From assembly GCA_024638505.1 (NCBI GenBank), contig JAHEKE010000015.1, positions 1 through 64,000 on the forward strand: a stretch of 64,000 nt of DNA, given 5' to 3'. Positions 24,415 to 33,833 of this stretch are shown here, piece by piece. Each line of letters begins with the position of its first letter. Position 1 is the stretch's first letter. The notes below the pieces were generated by a model. It ran no database searches, had not been told where the DNA came from, and saw only the letters and a program-made list of their open reading frames with translations. Position numbers and translations under genes: made by a program. Origin of the DNA: Gammaproteobacteria bacterium (GTDB lineage: Bacteria; Pseudomonadota; Gammaproteobacteria; Arenicellales; JAANXG01).

Positions 24415-24914
24415 CTCCTGGAGCAGGGCGCTCCGTCTTTTTTAATGCACTTTCTATACAGGGTCTGTATGTAGGAAACTGCTCCACCGTTCGGCCCCAG
24501 GCCGCGAGCGGTGAATCGATACAGCAGCACGCGCTGATCGCTGTCCCCCGCAATCGGCCGCCAGCCCAGGTATTCGACAACGGCATCGTCACCCACCTCC
24601 GTTGCATCCGAAAGCGCATCCCAGTCAAAGCCGTCGACTTGCTCAATTAGGGGAGGGGTGACGTCCATCGTACAGGCAGCTATATCGTTCAGGCACGCGT
24701 CCACTGCAGCATTCCAGGTCAGCTCCGCAGTTCTGACCGAACTCTCTGCGTTGTGAAAAGCAATCTGCTGGAAAAACGTATTACGCGCAATGAACGTTTG
24801 CATACTGGACGTGTTCAAGGTGGTGACGCTTACCAGGGTCATCACCAGTAGCACAATCAAGACCATGACCAACACCACGCCGCCCGCAGTCATTTGCCCG
24901 CATCGCTTTTGCAC
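24411..24914 (-). CDS. PilX-like minor pilin (set 2)
   Basis: A 167-residue protein with the PilX N-terminal pattern: basic leader, Gly-Gly (residues 11-12), then hydrophobic VVLVMVLIVLLVMTLVSVTTL with no Glu at +5, as usual for PilX, and the following FQQIAFHNAESSVRTAE helix (about residues 47-63). The C-terminal part contains four cysteines. It starts with GTG, overlapping the pilW stop (TAGTG). It is likely part of the tip/priming complex with PilV, PilW and PilE. Confidence 0.87.
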   Translation of the reverse strand: MQKRCGQMTAGGVVLVMVLIVLLVMTLVSVTTLNTSSMQTFIARNTFFQQIAFHNAESSVRTAELTWNAAVDACLNDIAACTMDVTPPLIEQVDGFDWDALSDATEVGDDAVVEYLGWRPIAGDSDQRVLLYRFTARGLGPNGGAVSYIQTLYRKCIKKDGAPCSRS

Positions 24915-25882
24915 TATGCCGATACCGGTCTGGACAGATTCCGTAGAAAAATACTCTGCCTGAACAGTTGCCGGCGGAATCCGTCCTTTGGCTTAAACTC
25001 TTTTTTGTCTCCCAGCTGGTAGGAGCGGGTATTTTCATAACCGGCCTCGACATTCGGGGCACGCACCAGGATTTCAATGGTTACGGTCAGCACGTCAGCC
25101 GCTGTTTCCGGGCTCATGCCATCGTCGTGACGCTGATCTACGCTGCCGTCGCCGTCTGTGTCCAGGCCAAAGGTCACCTGCAGATCTTCCACGTATTCAA
25201 CCAGCGGCTCGGCCCGCATCGTTGTACCGCTCACCGCTTCCCGTATCAGGGTGGGAATGCCATCGTTCCTGGTGCGAGACCACGGGCGCAGGTAGTAAAC
25301 GTGCGTTAGAAGCAGGTAGTTCCTGACGGGCATCTGGTCAACCTCCAGCCCAGCGTCCACTGCGCCGTCCTGATCTGCGATAAAGATGCTGCCGCTGGTT
25401 AAGGATGTACGAAGATAAATGGCGCCGGCCGCGATATCGCTATCCGCCACCGGATTGCTTGACGCCCGTCTGATGACCAGTATGTCCGTGTCGGATAAAT
25501 AATCTTGGTCCGGGATGCAGTCCGTGTAGTCGCGATTGGTATTGTTGGTCGATTCGACCGGGCGGCGGACTTCCATTAACCATCCTAGCGCGCATTTGTC
25601 GTGCGAATGAATCGGTTCGGCAAGCCTGATGGTGTCCGGCTCATAGTTCAATCCCCAGTATCCGGCAAGCCGCACGTCCTCCTGTAGAGTCTGCGTAGCA
25701 AAACGACCGTTTTCCTGAATGCTAGTAACATTGGCGTGTACCCCGAATGCATGATTACTGTTGAGGTAAATCAGCATCACCGCACCCGCTAAAACCAGAC
25801 CAATTAACAGGGCAACCATGATCTCGACCAGGCTCATACCCTGCTGCTTTGCCCCAGCCCGGTCTAGTCTGTGACGGCTCAC
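24914..25882 (-). CDS. PilW-like minor pilin (set 2)
   Basis: A 322-residue prepilin with cleavage after Gly15 in KQQG-MSLVEIMVALLIGL and Glu20 at +5. The PilW pattern follows: ENGRFATQTLQEDVRLAGYWG (parts: NGRFATQTLQEDVRLAGYWG), about residues 62-82, with an extended, Asp-rich C-terminal domain containing DTDGDGSVDQRHDD, which looks like a calcium-binding loop. The GTG start overlaps pilV's stop by four bases (GTGA). It acts at the pilus tip, recruiting PilX and PilY1 by family analogy. Confidence 0.88.
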   Translation of the reverse strand: MSRHRLDRAGAKQQGMSLVEIMVALLIGLVLAGAVMLIYLNSNHAFGVHANVTSIQENGRFATQTLQEDVRLAGYWGLNYEPDTIRLAEPIHSHDKCALGWLMEVRRPVESTNNTNRDYTDCIPDQDYLSDTDILVIRRASSNPVADSDIAAGAIYLRTSLTSGSIFIADQDGAVDAGLEVDQMPVRNYLLLTHVYYLRPWSRTRNDGIPTLIREAVSGTTMRAEPLVEYVEDLQVTFGLDTDGDGSVDQRHDDGMSPETAADVLTVTIEILVRAPNVEAGYENTRSYQLGDKKEFKPKDGFRRQLFRQSIFLRNLSRPVSA

Positions 25883-26370
25883 AGCCGTGTGCTCAATTCG
25901 AGGCTTTTCACTTCAGGTATGCCGTCGACCGCCCGGATTTCTCTCCAGCTAATGCGCACCGTAAAGATGGCGTCTTCGATACCGATCGATCCGGTTCCAT
26001 CAGGTAAAAGCCGGGCGTTAAGAACATTCCACTCAACGAGGTCATGCACCGCCAGTTCACGAGTTGAGCATTTTTCACGGGCACAGTCCTTGGCGTAGCC
26101 TGTTGGAATTGTGTCGGGCGTGTAGTGTCCTGTCGCCGCGGCGGACGCGTTGGCCCGCATGCGGTCAATGATGGCATCAGCCTGCAGGATTGCCTGCGTA
26201 CGAAAGTAGGACTCATTGCCGTAGCGCGTTCCCAGAGCCTGTAACGCGGCCAGGCCGAGCAGGCTCGCGGAGAGAATAACCAAAGATACCATTACCTCCA
26301 TCAGCGTGAAGCCGCATTGCCAGACCGGTGGGACGGAGGCAAGCTGCGTGCTGCGTACGGCGTTTCGCAT
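25879..26370 (-). CDS. PilV-like minor pilin (set 2)
   Basis: A prepilin with the class III signal WQCG-FTLMEVMVSLVILSASLL, Glu at +5, and the PilV helix SYFRTQAILQADAIIDRMRANA (parts: AILQADAIIDRMRAN). I start at ATG 26370, giving 163 residues and a 20-residue leader; the open frame extends to an ATG at 26535 but that would add a 55-residue, unrelated His/Pro/Leu-rich stretch before the leader. No clear ribosome site was seen for either. It is first in the second minor-pilin set, preceded by a gap of more than 400 nt. Confidence 0.82.
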   Translation of the reverse strand: MRNAVRSTQLASVPPVWQCGFTLMEVMVSLVILSASLLGLAALQALGTRYGNESYFRTQAILQADAIIDRMRANASAAATGHYTPDTIPTGYAKDCAREKCSTRELAVHDLVEWNVLNARLLPDGTGSIGIEDAIFTVRISWREIRAVDGIPEVKSLELSTRL

Positions 26371-26798
26371 GAAGCGAAATGGGTTAGCCTTAAGCGTAAG
26401 CGGATGCAGCGTCGCCGCACCGTGCAGCGGCTCAAGCAGGCCGCCGCTGGAAAAGCGCGCCGCTTTAGCAGTGGCATGGCGAAATGCTGGAGGGCAGTCA
26501 GGGTAGGCGCTACACCATCCGTGTGCAGTCATCACTTTTTTTCTCTATCCGTGAGTTAAAACGTCACCTGCTATTTAAAAACAAAAATGTGCAAACAGGC
26601 AAGCAGAAAAATACGGGTCAGTGTTAAATCTGCCGGGAATCGCTTGGTGTGTGGGCACGCACCAGCAATTCGGATCACAAAGCTTAGGTCCGCGCATCCC
26701 GCGCCGCCTGCCGCGAATCAACGCACGGCAGAGGCCCGCGTGAACGTTAACACCCTGCCGTTGGCGCGGGTCTGGGCTGCCGCCAGAATCTTGCCTGA
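26371..26798. other. Spacer between the two minor-pilin sets
   Basis: No gene recognised between pilE of the first set and pilV of the second. The left part stays open in the pilV frame but encodes a low-information sequence. The right part is GC-rich with overlapping CCGCG-type words. It probably contains the promoter of the second set; no clear -35/-10 pair or sigma-54 GG-N10-GC site was recognised. Confidence 0.35.
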
Positions 26799-27230
26799 TC
26801 ATTTTCTCCAGCAGTCTGCCGGCAGCTGCAGACCATTTTCATCAATGGTGAGCGTCGGGCAGTCGGTGTCGTCCGCCTGGCTACCCACCGCGGTTGCGGT
26901 AGCCGTAAAGCAGCTTGCTACCGTGCCGGATACGCAGCTTGGATTGGTGATCACCACTTGGTAATGACCCTCCGGTGAGTTAAGCGCGCCACCGGATAGG
27001 TTGCCGCAGCGCCCGTTGGATTGCGCGGCGGCATCGGTGAGATACGTATTGTTCGCCGTAAACCACCTTTCCTGCTGCGCCGCGCAGTTGAGCAGCACCT
27101 GGTAGGCATCCGCACGATTCGAACGCAACATGTAGCTGATATAGGATGGGTAGGCTAGCCCGGAAAGTATGGCTATAACAGCCAGCACGATGAGCAATTC
27201 TATCAGTGTGATGCCAGATTGACGTTTCAT
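26799..27230 (-). CDS. pilE: Type IV pilin-like PilE protein (set 1)
   Basis: A 143-residue prepilin: short leader MKRQSG, cleavage before ITLIELLIVLAV, Glu at +5, then SGLAYPSYISYMLRSNRADAY, the typical PilE helix continuation (about residues 22-42). The C-terminal disulfide region is intact (NGRCGNLSGG, PSCVSG, CFTATATAVGSQADDTDCPTLTID.NG..LPADCW, seen in parts), ending in the canonical DCW. It is the last gene of the first set, 32 nt after pilY1. It is a minor pilin rather than obviously the major subunit. Confidence 0.93.
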   Translation of the reverse strand: MKRQSGITLIELLIVLAVIAILSGLAYPSYISYMLRSNRADAYQVLLNCAAQQERWFTANNTYLTDAAAQSNGRCGNLSGGALNSPEGHYQVVITNPSCVSGTVASCFTATATAVGSQADDTDCPTLTIDENGLQLPADCWRK

Positions 27231-27262
27231 TGTTTACCCCACGTATACTTTTACAAGTATCC

Positions 27263-30200
27263 TCAAAGCTGAACTTCCCGCCACGATTGACGGCCGGATT
27301 GGACTGGCGGCAGGTTGATGGTCGTGCCGGTAACGGACGCCGTGGATTGCTGCGTGATACCCGTAACCGAACCGCCGGTTTTCGATCCTCTGTGGATTAT
27401 GGGCGATGAGGACAAGCCCTTACCCAGGTCGGTTTTGATGAAAGCAATATCGGTCACCGGATCAGCGCCCAAGGCGCCGTAAGGTGCCGCGGTGCCGGTA
27501 CTGTAATTGAGCGCGTACAGGCTGCTGTCACCTTCAGGCGAACAAATATCAGGGAATGGCGTGTAGTCGGTAAACACCAGCACGCTGCTCACCTGTACCG
27601 CTTCGGTGACGTTGCGCCCGCTGGGATCGGTGCCGTTGGCCGCAAAGTCAAAGAACCAGCCGTTGGTGTTCTCCCTGATATACGTTTCCAGATTGTCGAA
27701 CAGGTTGTCCGGCGCAGCCAGCTCCGGTGGCAATACCGAATTCGGATCGAGTACGGTCTCATCAGATTTAACCTGTACCCCGGTCACTTCCTGCAGATCG
27801 GTGGTAGCGAGCGTCGCCCAGGTCAGGTCACCGCTCAAATCCTTCGGCTCGAATACACCGTAGAACGACTGCTGTTCGATGGATTCATTGTCGCTCAACA
27901 CGTACAGCCGGCCGGTACCCGCATGAATCCAGTTGTTGCCGTGCTGGTCCACCACCACCGACGGCCGGGAAACAAAGGGTTGGCCCGGATCCAGCAGCTG
28001 ATGTATCGAGTTGTCGGACAGCCGCAGCCGCTGCAGACTGCCGGTCTGCGCCGACACCGTTCCCTCTACCGTGCCGAAGTACACTGCGTCGTCGATAAAG
28101 TCGACGTCCCAATCCACTGCCAGCGGATTGCCGACGAAGCTTTGGTTAGCGGTGTCAACAACGTTGATGCCGCTGGAGGAGACGAAAGATCGGCTTACCA
28201 GATCATACAGATAGATCTTCCCGTTCTGCGTGGCTTCCGCCGTGGCGAGCTTGTTGTTCTTCGGCCCCGAGCCGAAGACCAGATACCACTCGTTGGTTGC
28301 CGGATTGACAAAGTCGTTGCCGACGCCCGGCACCCGTTTCTTCACCAGGGTTGGCTGGCTCGTGGTGTAATGCAGCGTCGGCGCGCTAATCTCCGCAATC
28401 AGCTGCGGCGGCTGCTCCGGATCGGTGATGTCCATAATGACATAAGCCGACTGCGTCCGGATCTCGTTGCCGTTTGTCGGATCGCCGTCCGCGTTGATAC
28501 TGATCCTTCTTCCGCCCATGCGCATGCCGATGACCAGGATGGTCCCCCAGCCGTCAGGATGGGTCGCATCGGGTGGAAAAATGTTCGCGTCAAAGGCGCG
28601 CGCCGGGCCGTCCAGGTAATACACATGCGGATAGTTCACCTGGCTTAAGAACTTAAGGTGCGGCAGAAGGTTGCCCGGTATGTAGGCCCACATCTCCGAC
28701 CCGAGCGGGTGTTCCACTTCACCGTTGAGGCTCAGCTTGAACTCATTGTTGGCGGAATCCCAGAAGCCCGAGTTGACCCCGCGCAGCATTCCGTCGTTGG
28801 CGCCGAAGTAGGCCATCTGCCGCCTGTTTTTGTACTGCTCACGGAACGCGGCGTAGGTGCCGTCGCCGTACAGCGTATCGTAGCCCGCGCTGGGCCCGAC
28901 CACCACGATGGGCGATGAGTGTACGACGTCAGCCTGACGCCATACTTCGCTCACGCTGTCATTGTCGTAATCGATGGTGCGGGTGCGGTAACCCGTGGTC
29001 GGGTCCTCATGCCCGCGGATGTACTTTACCAGCTTTTTCACCTTATTCTGGCCGCCGAACCTGAAGAAACGGTAGTTGCTCGCATCGATGCTCGAGTCGA
29101 CGAAATCGATTACCTCCGTCGGGTCGATGTTGCCCCAGGTGGTGTTGTCCGCCGGATCGTGCGAGGTGTCAACGCCGGCGATGATATAGCGCGTGTTGTT
29201 GGCGTCGATCTGCGTGGTGTAGCTGCGCTGGGTCAGCACCGCTGTGTTGTCCAGCTCCGCCAGCTGATCGCGCGTATTCCATACGGTTTTGAGTTCGTCC
29301 ATCTCAACCACATTGATCAGAGTCAGGGTTTCCGTTAACTCGTCAAAGTCATAGCGCTCGACGCGCGTCCGGCCCAGCGCGTCATCGTAATAGATATTGA
29401 CCACTCTGTCCGTCGCGTAATCGTCCAGGGCGTCGTTTTGATTGGTGTCCTCGCGCAGGAAACTGCGGTCGTCGATAAAGACCGAGTGCATCAGGCCAAC
29501 CCACTCCACGCTCTCGCCGGTGCTATTGTTAGTCACGATGGGCTGGTACAGGGCCTGGATGATCTGCCCCACGCCGGATGCCGTATTGGCCACCACCGCG
29601 GCGGCGCTGCCGGCGCTCAAGCGCTTGTCGATGGTCTCAAAAGCGTTACCCAGGCCTGTAACCAGGCTTTCCGGGCGGCTGGCAAGCGCGTAGTTGTCCG
29701 GATTGCCGTCGCCGTCGGTATCCCATTCATTGGCCTGGTCCGGCTCGCTGTCGTTGCCGTCGGAATTGGTGTCGACCAGGTTCTTTTCCACGAACCCGCC
29801 GTACTTGCCGGTGAGCCAGAGCATGTTCATCTCCCCCACCAGCGGCGTGGTATTGAACTCCTGGGTGTCGACCATGAAGGTGCGCACCGTCTGCTTGCCG
29901 TTGATGTCACTGCGAATATCCTGGGAATTGGCGTAGTAAGCCAGGCCGGCGATGAAGTAGGAGTTTTCCTTCGGCGAGTACGGGCAGGTGCCAATGGCCC
30001 GGCCCAACTCGTTGACGAACTTGGAGTTACACGACATATCGCAGTCGCCGGGCACGCAGCCAACGTTGCGGTTGGTGCCGTTGATGCCCTGCAGCTCACC
30101 GACCGTATTGGTCCAGTCCAGCACGCTGTAGTCGGGGTCGGCGTTGGAGGGTTCGCCCCAGTCGTTGCTCGAACCGCGCAGGCCGTAACCTTCGTAGGTC

Positions 30201-31543
30201 GAACCGGTCACCGGCGTACCCGGTAGGCGCTTATCCTCCCACGGGTTGGCGTCGTTGATGCCGATAATAAAATTGTTCTGGCACTCAAACTGAATAGGGT
30301 CCTCCCAGTTCAACACCATGGGAAAATCATCCAGCTGCGGATCTCCCGGCGGTAAACCCAGGCCCGAACTGAAGTCGCTCGTCGGACCGCGGTTTTTAAA
30401 GTAGTTGAGGCACTCATAGAACAGCTCGCCGATGGGGTCAAAGGACTTATACCCATTGCCGCCGAACTTGTTGATGTAGTTGATGACGCCGCTGTTGGAC
30501 ACGCCGCTGGCTGCGGCGTCCGCCGGATTCGGGTTAACGACGAATATACCGTTGTCGATGTCCCACTCGCCTTCGGTGTTGGTTTCCACGCCGCCGCCGC
30601 TTGCGGGCTTCTCCGGCCCGACATACTTCATGTTGGAGCGCAGCACCCCACCGTGCGAGCCGTGGTCACCATTTCGCAAATAGCTCATGACTGCAAAGCG
30701 CATGCGGTCGTTATAGGTATGCATCAAACCGTGGGGCTTGTAGTTACCGTCGGGATACTGCGAGCAGTTCTCTTCCAGGCCGGCGTTTTCATCACACACC
30801 AGCACCCTGACGTAGAGATTATTGGCGACGTTGCTGGCCCCTGTGCTGGTGCCCACCTTCAGGCGATAGTCGTAGCTGGTGAAATACAGCGTGTTGTTGG
30901 AATAGGGCGTCACCGTATCCGGGTCGACGTTGATTGAATTTTTCAGCTTTTTCACCGGAAACCAGGAGTGTCCGTTGCTCAACCCCATGTTGCCTCTGCC
31001 CAGCACCGTTTCGGTGGCGGTATCGGTATAGCGGTTACCGCCGGTGAGCGCCCAGCGAAATTCGTCGATTGCCATCATCGTGGCCCAATTGAGGAAATTG
31101 CCGCTCCAGTAGGGGTCGTTGGTGCCAAGGCATTCGTAACTGGCGTTGGTCAGCCCGGCGGGCTCGAAACGCTGATCAACCGTGTCATAGTCATAACACT
31201 TGCCGGGATCAAAGTAGCCGATGAATTCCTTGGTTGGCTCGTAACACGTGCCAATCCAGTCACCGCTTTCCTTCGCCGGTCTGCCGCTGGCGCAGTAGCC
31301 TGGATCGGCGGCATCGAAGTAGTCGTTGTAGGCCGCGCCCTGCATCGGCGTTTCGATAGACAGGTTGATCATGACGTTGGGATCGACAATTTCCTCCAGC
31401 GTCGGCGGAATGGCGCGGAAATTACCCACGGATTGACCGTAAACTGCAGGCGGCGTGAGCAGAGCAGCGAAAGTCGCTGACAGCGCCGCGCTGAGCAAGC
31501 TTGTTTTCAAAAAGGCATGGAGACGAGTACGCATGTTAATCAC
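27263..31543 (-). CDS. pilY1: Type IV pilus tip protein PilY1 (full length)
   Basis: A 1426-residue secreted pilus-tip protein. It has a signal peptide (hydrophobic core about residues 13-35, cleavage near VYG-QS), an N-terminal region with many cysteines (CYDYD, CLGTND, CVPGDCDMSCNSKF), calcium-type Asp-rich loops (DTNSDGNDSEPD and DTDGDGNPDN near residue 600), and the C-terminal beta-propeller with VVHSSPIVV, MAYFGANDGMLRGVNSG and WAYIPGNLLPHL, plus the VDWDVDFIDDAVYFG site. PilY1 promotes pilus extension, adhesion and surface sensing in a calcium-dependent way. It lies between the small secreted protein gene and pilE. Confidence 0.96.
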   Translation of the reverse strand: MINMRTRLHAFLKTSLLSAALSATFAALLTPPAVYGQSVGNFRAIPPTLEEIVDPNVMINLSIETPMQGAAYNDYFDAADPGYCASGRPAKESGDWIGTCYEPTKEFIGYFDPGKCYDYDTVDQRFEPAGLTNASYECLGTNDPYWSGNFLNWATMMAIDEFRWALTGGNRYTDTATETVLGRGNMGLSNGHSWFPVKKLKNSINVDPDTVTPYSNNTLYFTSYDYRLKVGTSTGASNVANNLYVRVLVCDENAGLEENCSQYPDGNYKPHGLMHTYNDRMRFAVMSYLRNGDHGSHGGVLRSNMKYVGPEKPASGGGVETNTEGEWDIDNGIFVVNPNPADAAASGVSNSGVINYINKFGGNGYKSFDPIGELFYECLNYFKNRGPTSDFSSGLGLPPGDPQLDDFPMVLNWEDPIQFECQNNFIIGINDANPWEDKRLPGTPVTGSTYEGYGLRGSSNDWGEPSNADPDYSVLDWTNTVGELQGINGTNRNVGCVPGDCDMSCNSKFVNELGRAIGTCPYSPKENSYFIAGLAYYANSQDIRSDINGKQTVRTFMVDTQEFNTTPLVGEMNMLWLTGKYGGFVEKNLVDTNSDGNDSEPDQANEWDTDGDGNPDNYALASRPESLVTGLGNAFETIDKRLSAGSAAAVVANTASGVGQIIQALYQPIVTNNSTGESVEWVGLMHSVFIDDRSFLREDTNQNDALDDYATDRVVNIYYDDALGRTRVERYDFDELTETLTLINVVEMDELKTVWNTRDQLAELDNTAVLTQRSYTTQIDANNTRYIIAGVDTSHDPADNTTWGNIDPTEVIDFVDSSIDASNYRFFRFGGQNKVKKLVKYIRGHEDPTTGYRTRTIDYDNDSVSEVWRQADVVHSSPIVVVGPSAGYDTLYGDGTYAAFREQYKNRRQMAYFGANDGMLRGVNSGFWDSANNEFKLSLNGEVEHPLGSEMWAYIPGNLLPHLKFLSQVNYPHVYYLDGPARAFDANIFPPDATHPDGWGTILVIGMRMGGRRISINADGDPTNGNEIRTQSAYVIMDITDPEQPPQLIAEISAPTLHYTTSQPTLVKKRVPGVGNDFVNPATNEWYLVFGSGPKNNKLATAEATQNGKIYLYDLVSRSFVSSSGINVVDTANQSFVGNPLAVDWDVDFIDDAVYFGTVEGTVSAQTGSLQRLRLSDNSIHQLLDPGQPFVSRPSVVVDQHGNNWIHAGTGRLYVLSDNESIEQQSFYGVFEPKDLSGDLTWATLATTDLQEVTGVQVKSDETVLDPNSVLPPELAAPDNLFDNLETYIRENTNGWFFDFAANGTDPSGRNVTEAVQVSSVLVFTDYTPFPDICSPEGDSSLYALNYSTGTAAPYGALGADPVTDIAFIKTDLGKGLSSSPIIHRGSKTGGSVTGITQQSTASVTGTTINLPPVQSGRQSWREVQL

Positions 31544-31558
31544 CTTTGAGCAGCATAG

Positions 31559-31852
31559 TTACTGTTGCATATCAAGAACTTCGACCTGCACCACCACCCC
31601 TTGCACGACGTGCAGGCGGGCAAGATTGATATAGCCCACCATCATCAGCATGGGATAGTTGTCGAGCAGGGGGCCATAGCTTTCATCTTCCTGTATCAGC
31701 ACGGGCAGCTCCTCTCCCCCGGGCAAAATAACCCGGTCTTGTTCAACGCCGCGGACCTCGGTTTCAACGAAACTGGCCAGCTGTGCAGAGGCCGGGGCCA
31801 GGGTCATGATGAGCAGGCTCAGTGCAATCACATTACGGAATAAACTAGGCAT
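31559..31852 (-). CDS. Small exported protein between pilX and pilY1
   Basis: A 97-residue protein with a clear signal peptide (about residues 1-23, cleavage near ASA-QL) and an all-beta-looking body: FVETEVRGVEQDRVILPGGEELPVLI, then an acidic loop and MLMMVGYINLARLHVVQG..VQVEVLDM (seen in parts). I do not recognise the family. It sits 21 nt after pilX and 15 nt before pilY1, within the pilus operon, so a role in PilY1 folding, export or tip assembly is plausible but unproven. No cysteines are present and no lipobox. Confidence 0.7.
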   Translation of the reverse strand: MPSLFRNVIALSLLIMTLAPASAQLASFVETEVRGVEQDRVILPGGEELPVLIQEDESYGPLLDNYPMLMMVGYINLARLHVVQGVVVQVEVLDMQQ

Positions 31853-31873
31853 GATTACCTCCCTCGATACAGG

Positions 31874-32572
31874 TCATTTGCGGTAGGTGGATTGCAGCAT
31901 GACACGGGCACCCCCCGATGCTTCTGCCAGCGCACTTATTCGATACATGCCGGGGTCACTCTCACAGTAGGGCCATACGCCCTCATCCGGATTGGTGTCT
32001 CCCGGCAACAGATCGGCATCGGGCCCATCGCAAAACGAACCGGTATCCGGTATCCAATGGCCCATGAACTCGATGATGTATTTCGGCGCCGTGGCTAAGC
32101 CCAGCGCGCTGTAATTGCTGTATTCGATATGGCGACCGGCAGTGGTCCACACCTGCAGGTTGTTGGGGTCAGCCGAGGTGTTGTATTCCATCCAGCGGTC
32201 ATGAAGATAATCCGCATCACCCGGTTTGGCCGTGGCGTTGTACGCCTCATCCTGGTGTACCGGTACGCAGTAGCCGTTGAGACAGGTATCGCCATCGTTG
32301 TTCAAGGTTTTATCGTTATCGTTGGTCCCGCCGTTGTAAAAAACCCGCAGATGGATATCGCCGGTTGCCTCAATGTGTCGCTCCCCTTCGCGCAGGGCGG
32401 CTTCCGCCGCCTGGAAGGCGATCTCGCGGTTGAGGCTGTTGGCGGCCATGCGCTCTTCGAATACGTTTGTGCCCAGCGAGCTGACGCCGATTACCGTCAA
32501 CACCAGGAGAAAGATCAGGGCGACGGGTAGGGCTACGCCGGTTATGTCGTTTCTGAATTTGATCTGTTTCAT
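31874..32572 (-). CDS. pilX: PilX-like minor pilin (set 1)
   Basis: A 232-residue minor pilin with a PilX-type N-terminus: leader ending at Gly12, then VALPVALIFLLVLTVIGVSSL lacking Glu at +5, followed by the conserved MAANSLNREIAFQAAEAALREGE (parts: NSLNREIAFQAAEAALREGE), about residues 42-62. The C-terminal domain contains paired cysteines (CLNGYC; CDGPD, CESD) and ends ARVMLQSTYRK as usual. It lies between pilW (26-nt gap) and the small exported protein gene. Confidence 0.93.
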   Translation of the reverse strand: MKQIKFRNDITGVALPVALIFLLVLTVIGVSSLGTNVFEERMAANSLNREIAFQAAEAALREGERHIEATGDIHLRVFYNGGTNDNDKTLNNDGDTCLNGYCVPVHQDEAYNATAKPGDADYLHDRWMEYNTSADPNNLQVWTTAGRHIEYSNYSALGLATAPKYIIEFMGHWIPDTGSFCDGPDADLLPGDTNPDEGVWPYCESDPGMYRISALAEASGGARVMLQSTYRK

Positions 32573-32598
32573 GGCCAGTATGTATCCGCTTCGAATGT

Positions 32599-33825
32599 TT
32601 ACAGTCCGAGGTTGCGCAGCTGCACGGTGGAGCTTGCGATGTAGCGCAGGTGGTTGGGATCAACTACCGGTTGAATCTCGATGTTGTCAGCGACAAAAAA
32701 CTGCTTGCCATCGATAAAGTCTTCGTTCTGCGTCGGTGCGCGCATCAGCAGTCCCACTCGAACCGCGACCACTGCGGCCGGGTTGGTAACCTCGTCCGCG
32801 GCAACGTAACGGTTAGCGGTGTCGTCACCATCGGTATCTTCGCCGTACAGCACCTGCATGTTTTCCACGCCCTCCACCAGTTCCTGCGGATTGTCAGGGT
32901 CTCCCGGTGCGGGGGGCTGGCCGTTGGAAAATGAGAGCCGGAACAGCGTTGGTTCGCCGGTCGAGCCGGTCGCGACGTAGTAGGCGTTGCTGGTGAAAGC
33001 GTAGACCTCGGTCTCGTCGCCGTAGGTTGGACTCAGCGGGCTCAGGGGGTTAGACGTGCCAAAGGACTTGGTGGTAGGGTCCTGGTTCCCAGGAATACCG
33101 GAGCCTGCAGTCCGACTGATCGGTTTAGGGTTGAGATCCGGGTTGCTGTCCGTGTTTGACGTGTTCTGAAAAAGGTCGGCCTGCTGGCAGGTGCTGAGCA
33201 CCAGCAGATCAAACTGCTCTATGGCCGGCACCCGCGGTTGGCCGGAACTGCTCTGCTCGCGCCCGTCGTTCACGTTGAAGGTGGATGCACCTAAAGCGAT
33301 GGTACCGCTGGGCTTGAGCGACAGTAGGGTGTTGGCCCGCTTCACTACCAGCACGTCGCTGCCCGGTACCAGGTTACGTCCGTTGAAATCCGCCGCCAGG
33401 TCGGATCCCGTAGCCAGACCCTCCCAGTCACCCGCAGTGACGGTGGTGGGATCAAGCGTGCTGATGGCGTAAACATCACCGGGCTCGGTATCGTCAAAAT
33501 TCCACCCGCCAACCACCTGGTTGGGATCATATAGATTGGGGTCGTATCCCGGCGCCGCCGTGTCCAACAGGTTGCCAATGGTTCGGGTACATCCCGAGTA
33601 GCCCGCCATCCGCAGATCGTGATTGATAAACCACAGCGCAAAGCGTGAGTTTTCCTGCAGGCGGGCGACGTTGTTACTGACGTTGAAGGTCTGCTTGCTG
33701 CTTAAGTAAACGCCGGAAACGACAGCCAGCAGCAGCATGCTGATGACAATCGACACCATCAGTTCGATCAGACCGAATCCGCGGCAGCGTCGATACAGAG
33801 CAGCTATGTTGTTCGGTGTGTTCAT
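32599..33825 (-). CDS. pilW: PilW-like minor pilin (set 1)
   Basis: A 408-residue prepilin with class III cleavage after Gly16 (RCRG-FGLIELMVSIVISML), Glu at +5, and the PilW signature VARLQENSRFALWFINHDLRMAGYSGC (parts: ENSRFALWFINHDLRMAGY), about residues 58-80. It is longer than the set-2 PilW because of inserts in the C-terminal domain. It includes a DTDGDDTANRY Asp-rich loop. It is 8 nt after pilV. By family role it helps initiate pilus assembly with FimT/PilV/PilX. Confidence 0.93.
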   Translation of the reverse strand: MNTPNNIAALYRRCRGFGLIELMVSIVISMLLLAVVSGVYLSSKQTFNVSNNVARLQENSRFALWFINHDLRMAGYSGCTRTIGNLLDTAAPGYDPNLYDPNQVVGGWNFDDTEPGDVYAISTLDPTTVTAGDWEGLATGSDLAADFNGRNLVPGSDVLVVKRANTLLSLKPSGTIALGASTFNVNDGREQSSSGQPRVPAIEQFDLLVLSTCQQADLFQNTSNTDSNPDLNPKPISRTAGSGIPGNQDPTTKSFGTSNPLSPLSPTYGDETEVYAFTSNAYYVATGSTGEPTLFRLSFSNGQPPAPGDPDNPQELVEGVENMQVLYGEDTDGDDTANRYVAADEVTNPAAVVAVRVGLLMRAPTQNEDFIDGKQFFVADNIEIQPVVDPNHLRYIASSTVQLRNLGL

Positions 33826-33833
33826 AATTCTTC

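Noticed and set aside
28919-30226. Long plus-strand open frames opposite pilY1
   Set aside because: They are antisense to a clearly real gene and arise from its GC-biased codon use.
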